Below, in pieces: positions 58,665 to 64,000 of a stretch of DNA of 64,000 nt. This DNA is from VRUE01 sp963702175 (GTDB taxonomy: Bacteria; Actinomycetota; Thermoleophilia; Solirubrobacterales; 70-9), in NCBI GenBank assembly GCA_963702175.1, contig OY969721.1, forward strand, positions 1 to 64,000, in the 5' to 3' direction. The notes beneath the pieces were generated by a model that saw only the letters and a list, made by a program, of their open reading frames with translations, ran no database searches and was not told the origin of the DNA. Numbering within the stretch: the stretch's first letter is position 1; every line of letters starts with the position of its first letter. The position numbers were made by a program, and so were the translations under genes.

Positions 58665-59918
58665 GTGCCTAAGCCCGTGCGCCGCCTCGAGGGAATCCAT
58701 CCAAAGGAGCAATCGCTCGCCCTGATTGGCAAGCGGCCGATCAACGCTGCGCTCCTTGCGGCTGCGCTGTTCGCGGCGATCTTCGGCATGCGCTTCGCGA
58801 TCGGCACGCTCGGCGACGCGATCACCTTCCTTTACGTGATCCCGGTGGTGCTGGCGGGGATGGCCCTGGGCACGCGCGCGGGGCTGGCCGCGGCGGCGGT
58901 TGCCTTCGTGCTCTCGACCGTGTGGGTGCTGGTCGACGGTGCCCCAATCACCCCGCTTGGCTACTTCAACCGGGCACTCGTCTTCCTCTTCGTCGGCGGT
59001 CTCGCCGGCCACTTCGCGACGAGGATGCGGGCACTCGAGGCCGAGAGCGCGCGCCACTTCAACCTCTCGCTCGACATGATCAGCACCGCCGGCTTCGACG
59101 GCCGCTTCAAGACGGTCAACCCCGCCTTCGAACGCGTCCTCGGCTACCGGGCGGAGGACCTGGTCGACCGTCCCTTCCTCGACTTCGTCCATCCCGATGA
59201 TCGCGAGAAGACCGAAGAGGAGGCCGCCTCGCTCTCGGATGGCCGCACCACCGTGCAGTTCCAGAACCGCTACTTCGACAGCAAAGGGGAGGTGCACTGG
59301 ATCGAGTGGACCTCGGTGCCGATGCTCGAGGAGCACATCATCTATGCCGTCGCCCGCGACGTCACCGAGCGCAAGAAGATGGAGCAGGAGCTGGAACGGC
59401 TCTCCCAGTGCGACCCGCTCACCGGCCTCTTCAACCGCCGCCGCTTCGACGAGGAGCTGGAGGCGCAGCTCGCCTACACGCGTCGCTACGGCAAGGGCGG
59501 GGCGCTGCTCGTGCTCGACCTGGATCGCTTCAAGCGGATCAACGACGAGCTGGGACACGCCGCCGGCGACGAGGCGCTGCTCGCGGTGGCCGAGACACTG
59601 CGGCGCAACCTGCGTCAAAGCGACACGGTCGGCCGCCCCGCCGAAGGCATCGCCGCCCGGCTCGGGGGCGACGAGTTCGCTGTGCTGCTGCCCGAGGTGG
59701 ACGGACCCGCCGCGGAAGGTGTCGCGGCAAGGCTGGTCGAGGCCTTTGCCGCCTCGGAGCTGGCCTTCGAGGGACGGCCAGTGCAACTCGCCGCCAGCGT
59801 CGGCATCGCCCTCTACGACAAGCACGGCTGCCCGCCGGCCGAGGACCTGCTGGTGGCCGCGGATCGGGCGATGTACGAGGCGAAGGCGCGCGGCGGGTCC
59901 AGCGTGGCCCTTCTATAG
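58665..59918 (+). CDS. PAS-GGDEF diguanylate cyclase
   Basis: 417 residues. Three to four N-terminal TM segments (about 28-115), one PAS domain (SLDMISTAGFDGRFKTVNPA ... ARDVTERKKMEQELERL) and a GGDEF domain with intact LGGDEFAVLLPE near 333. It makes cyclic di-GMP. RQSD, where the inhibitory RxxD site would lie, is separated from GGDEF by an extra stretch (TVGRPAEGIAARL), longer than usual. GTG 58665. It sits between tig and clpP. Confidence 0.9.
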   Translation: MPKPVRRLEGIHPKEQSLALIGKRPINAALLAAALFAAIFGMRFAIGTLGDAITFLYVIPVVLAGMALGTRAGLAAAAVAFVLSTVWVLVDGAPITPLGYFNRALVFLFVGGLAGHFATRMRALEAESARHFNLSLDMISTAGFDGRFKTVNPAFERVLGYRAEDLVDRPFLDFVHPDDREKTEEEAASLSDGRTTVQFQNRYFDSKGEVHWIEWTSVPMLEEHIIYAVARDVTERKKMEQELERLSQCDPLTGLFNRRRFDEELEAQLAYTRRYGKGGALLVLDLDRFKRINDELGHAAGDEALLAVAETLRRNLRQSDTVGRPAEGIAARLGGDEFAVLLPEVDGPAAEGVAARLVEAFAASELAFEGRPVQLAASVGIALYDKHGCPPAEDLLVAADRAMYEAKARGGSSVALL

Positions 59919-59928
59919 AGTGCGGTCC

Positions 59929-60509
<581 letters not shown>

Positions 60510-60513
<4 letters not shown>

Positions 60514-60875
60514 GGCGCCCCGCCCTTCTCGCCCTTGGCCTGCTCGTGGCTCTCGCCCCGGTCTCTGCCGGCGAGGCCACTACCCGCGATGGGGGCGTCC
60601 CCTACCGCGAGCACGCCTTTCCCGTCCAGGGTCCGCACTGGGTGCGGGGAGCGATCGGCGAGCTCGGCGAGCCGCGCAGCTACTTCTACTCTCACCTGCG
60701 CCAGTCCGCTCTGGTCCGCGGTGGGGAACGGGTTTGGGCGGGGCAGCGCGTCGGCGGGGTGGGGAAGACCGGCAACGCCCGCAGCGTCGGCTGCCACCTC
60801 CACTTCGAGATCCGCGAGCGAGGCCGGCCGATCGACCCCGAGCCGATCCTGCGCCGCTGGGACCGCCTCGGCTAG
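60510..60875 (+). CDS. secreted M23-like protein lacking the first zinc motif; CTG start
   Basis: 121 residues if read from CTG 60510, which overlaps the clpP stop (CTGA) and restores a signal peptide (RRPALLALGLLVALAPVSAG). The next usable start, GTG 60546, would cut the signal in half. The M23 domain begins FPVQGPHWVRGAIGELGEPR and jumps to YFYSHLRQSALV and CHLHFEIRERGRPID. The HxxxD-bearing middle, about 50 residues, is missing, so no full zinc site. Probably inactive or a non-enzymatic regulator. Stop overlaps the GNAT stop. Confidence 0.7.
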
Positions 60876-61327
60876 AGGCCGAGCTCGTACTCGATCCAGG
60901 TCGAGCGCTGGGCGCCGGTCGAGTCGTAGAGGCGCTGGGCTGTGGCGTTGTCCGGCGCGGTCCTCCACTCGAGATGGTGAGCGCCGCGCTCGCGGGCCAC
61001 GTCGGCACTGGCCTCGATCAGGGCACGGCCGACGCCATGGCCTCGAACGGCCGGGTCGACGTAGAGGTCGTTCATCAGCACCGTCTCGGCGGCGTCGGTC
61101 GAGGAGAAGTGCCAGTAGAGGCAGGCGTAGCCGACCAGCTCACCCTCGCGCCAGGCGCCGATCAGCATGCCGTCGTCGCTGGGGGCGAGGAAGCGGCGGA
61201 AGAAGGTGCGGTTGCGCTCCTCGTCGATCTCCTCAACCTCATAGAAGCGCTGGTAGGCGGCGATCAACGGCAGCAGCGTCTCCAACTGCTCGGCCGCGAC
61301 CGGCTCGGTCCGGACTGGCGCAGTCAT
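60872..61327 (-). CDS. GNAT-family N-acetyltransferase
   Basis: 151 residues. Acetyl-CoA motif VDPAVRGHGVGRALIEASAD (R/QxxGxG/A) near 85, with WREGELVGYACLYW before and HHLEWRTAPDNATAQRLYDS after. The substrate is unknown. Start ATG 61327; a longer frame upstream lacks family similarity. Convergent with the M23-like gene, sharing CTAG at the stops. Confidence 0.88.
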   Translation of the reverse strand: MTAPVRTEPVAAEQLETLLPLIAAYQRFYEVEEIDEERNRTFFRRFLAPSDDGMLIGAWREGELVGYACLYWHFSSTDAAETVLMNDLYVDPAVRGHGVGRALIEASADVARERGAHHLEWRTAPDNATAQRLYDSTGAQRSTWIEYELGL

Positions 61328-61432
61328 CGCCGCAACCGTAACGGGCCAGTCGTATGCGTTTGGGGCGAAAGGATTTTCAGGTTGGCGCAGATGTGGCGCC
61401 ACTCGTGCATTTTCGCCTGGCAGAATGACGCC

Positions 61433-61816
61433 ATGCGGCGAAGCGAACTGTCTGAGCGACTCGAGCGTCATGCGGAGCGCGGCGAGGAGCTGATGGAGCT
61501 GAACCGTGCCGCACTCGATCTCAACCGTGCCGCATTCGATCGCAACACAGTGGCCTTTGAGCGCGTCATGGCCGCGCTCGATCGTCATGAGCAGATGTTC
61601 GAAGAACACAAGCTCTTTATTCGCGAGATGACCCGCCGCGGCGAGAAGGTGGTGCAAGACCTGATTCGCGGGAACAGAGAGTTCAACGCGGAACAGGCGA
61701 AGCGCACCGACGAAATCGTCGCCGAGCTCCGCGATGGGCGGGAGGAGCGCAGGGCTCAGACGGCGGCGCTGCTCGCCCTGGTCGATCGCCTGCCGCCCCC
61801 GGCGCAGGCCGCCTGA
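61433..61816 (+). CDS. coiled-coil hypothetical protein
   Basis: 127 residues, almost wholly helical and charged. A short repeat LNRAALDLNRAAFDRNTVAF and heptad-like segments (ELSERLERHAERGEELME; FNAEQAKRTDEIVAELRDGR). No TM or known domain. Single gene between GNAT (divergent) and clpX. 61817-61982 is the clpX leader, without other features. Confidence 0.6.
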   Translation: MRRSELSERLERHAERGEELMELNRAALDLNRAAFDRNTVAFERVMAALDRHEQMFEEHKLFIREMTRRGEKVVQDLIRGNREFNAEQAKRTDEIVAELRDGREERRAQTAALLALVDRLPPPAQAA

Positions 61817-61982
61817 CCCTGCGGTCGACATAGGCCTTACTCGCTGCGCAAGCACGCGCTCAGTGGAAGGGACCTCCGCCGGCGCGGCGTATGAGCCGCC
61901 TACAGGGCCGGCTTGAAGCTCCGTCTAAGCTGTTGGGGCCGACGCCGGTAGGCAACTTCCGCCCCGCAAGGAGGGGATCCCG

Positions 61983-63269
<1,287 letters not shown>

Positions 63270-63286
63270 GTATCTAGACTCGCCGC

Positions 63287-64000
63287 GTGGACGCTGCGCA
63301 GCGGCAAAAGCTGGAGGAAACCACCCGCTACGAACCCGGTGAGGTCGAGGGGCGGGTCTTTGAGGAGTGGATCGCGGGGGGGTATTTCCACCCCGCTGCC
63401 GAGGGCACGGCGGAGGAGAACTTCTCGGTGGCGATCCCGCCACCCAACGTCACCGGCGCTCTGCACATGGGTCACGCCCTCAACGGGACGATGCAGGACG
63501 CCCTTGTCCGGATGAACCGGATGCGGGGCCGCAACGCGCTCTGGGTCCTCGGCACCGACCATGCCGGGATCGCCACCCAGGCGGTAGTCGAGAAAGAGCT
63601 GCGGGCGGAAGGCAGGACCCGCCAAGAGCTCGGTCGCGAGGAGTTCGTCGAGCAGGTCTGGGCCTGGAAGGAGGAGTACGGCTCACGGATCGTCGAGCAG
63701 TACAAGCGGCTCGGCGCTTCCTGCGACTACGAGCGGGAGCGCTTCACCCTCGACGAGGGCTACGTGCGCGCGGTCTACCGGGTCTTCAAGCAGCTCTACG
63801 AGAAGGGCTACATCTATCGCGACAACTACATGGTCAACTGGGACCCCGGCTCGCACTCGGCGATCTCCGACCTCGAGGTGGAGAACCGCGAGGTCGAGGA
63901 CACGCTCTACTCGATCGACTACCCGGTCGAGGGCTCCGAGCGCGTACTGACCGTCGCCACGGTGCGGCCGGAGACGATGCTGGCCGATACCGCCGTCGCC
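63287..64000 (+). CDS. valS: valyl-tRNA synthetase (3' end outside window)
   Basis: First 238 residues. Class I synthetase: PPPNVTGALHMGHALNGTMQ with the HIGH-type HMGH, NALWVLGTDHAGIATQAVVE and YIYRDNYMVNWDPGSHSAIS (editing/CP1 entry). GTG 63287, 17 bases after the clpX stop. Order clpX-valS is common. Confidence 0.95.
   Translation, partial: MDAAQRQKLEETTRYEPGEVEGRVFEEWIAGGYFHPAAEGTAEENFSVAIPPPNVTGALHMGHALNGTMQDALVRMNRMRGRNALWVLGTDHAGIATQAVVEKELRAEGRTRQELGREEFVEQVWAWKEEYGSRIVEQYKRLGASCDYERERFTLDEGYVRAVYRVFKQLYEKGYIYRDNYMVNWDPGSHSAISDLEVENREVEDTLYSIDYPVEGSERVLTVATVRPETMLADTAVA

Noticed and set aside
61328..61855. Long N-terminal extension of the GNAT gene
   Set aside because: The extra codons are antisense to the coiled-coil gene and lack acetyltransferase similarity; ATG 61327 gives the normal length.

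Overview
The window is high-GC DNA with dense, overlapping stop/start junctions and frequent GTG starts. It looks like a chromosome segment of an actinobacterium. A GlnR-like OmpR regulator beside glnA, a MoaD-MoaE fusion, the tig-clpP-clpX-valS neighbourhood and two ydaO-type (c-di-AMP) riboswitches fit the class Thermoleophilia (Solirubrobacterales-like). That placement is inferred from gene content and was not tested by phylogeny.

1-16.1 kb is a nitrogen and molybdenum block. A GlnR-like regulator and glutamine synthetase (minus strand) sit next to narK. Divergent from narK runs a tightly coupled unit: a self-contained assimilatory nitrate reductase (molybdenum subunit fused to an FAD reductase and a BFD domain), nirB, nirD, moaA, a MOT1-like molybdate transporter and a DUF6457-like protein. 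It ends at a perfect 18-bp palindrome shared with convergent mobA. Then follow moeA, moaDE (fused), moaC and mog. Together they import nitrate and molybdate, build the molybdenum cofactor, reduce nitrate to ammonium and assimilate it.

16.2-26.5 kb is an accessory, decaying region with visibly lower GC in places. It holds a GT2 glycosyltransferase, a frameshifted IS481-like element with 27-bp inverted ends, a 3' tRNA-Arg fragment resembling an integration scar, phased 10-bp repeats and twin XRE regulators behind a duplicated operator. It also holds an exported inhibitory-type serpin, a NERD protein and several gene remnants (HEPN-like, DUF4395, P450, methyltransferase). A ydaO-type riboswitch precedes a small membrane protein.

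26.5-42.8 kb carries a zinc alcohol dehydrogenase and a three-gene operon of SipW-type exported proteins. Next is an oxidative operon: acylphosphatase/LigD-phosphoesterase fusion, frameshifted P450, VOC protein, a beta-carbonic anhydrase lacking its CxDxR zinc motif, and a Baeyer-Villiger monooxygenase. A collagen-like exported protein follows, then an SDR / formate dehydrogenase / class-III-type alcohol dehydrogenase / lipoprotein operon suited to formaldehyde oxidation, a Ser/Thr kinase with TPR-like tail, DUF4383, and a metallophosphoesterase remnant abutting an IS end.

42.8-56 kb contains glutamate decarboxylase, DUF5996, an Na+/H+ antiporter, a DsbA-like protein, a class A beta-lactamase-like hydrolase, a SET-domain protein, an ICMT-family methyltransferase behind a CsoR-like palindrome, a riboswitch-controlled M23 endopeptidase, two small regulators, a GH15 enzyme and CtaG. 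55-64 kb is the core block: membrane spermidine-synthase-like protein, trigger factor, PAS-GGDEF, clpP, a deleted M23 protein, GNAT, coiled-coil protein, clpX and the start of valS.

The most unusual signals are: non-ATG/GTG/TTG starts (certain in clpX, where CTG follows a strong Shine-Dalgarno; likely in two neighbours); in-frame deletions of metal sites in two enzymes; a 131-bp near-identical tract shared by the nitrate and nitrite reductase genes; the acylphosphatase-phosphoesterase fusion; and the serpin with a predicted Lys-Ser scissile bond.
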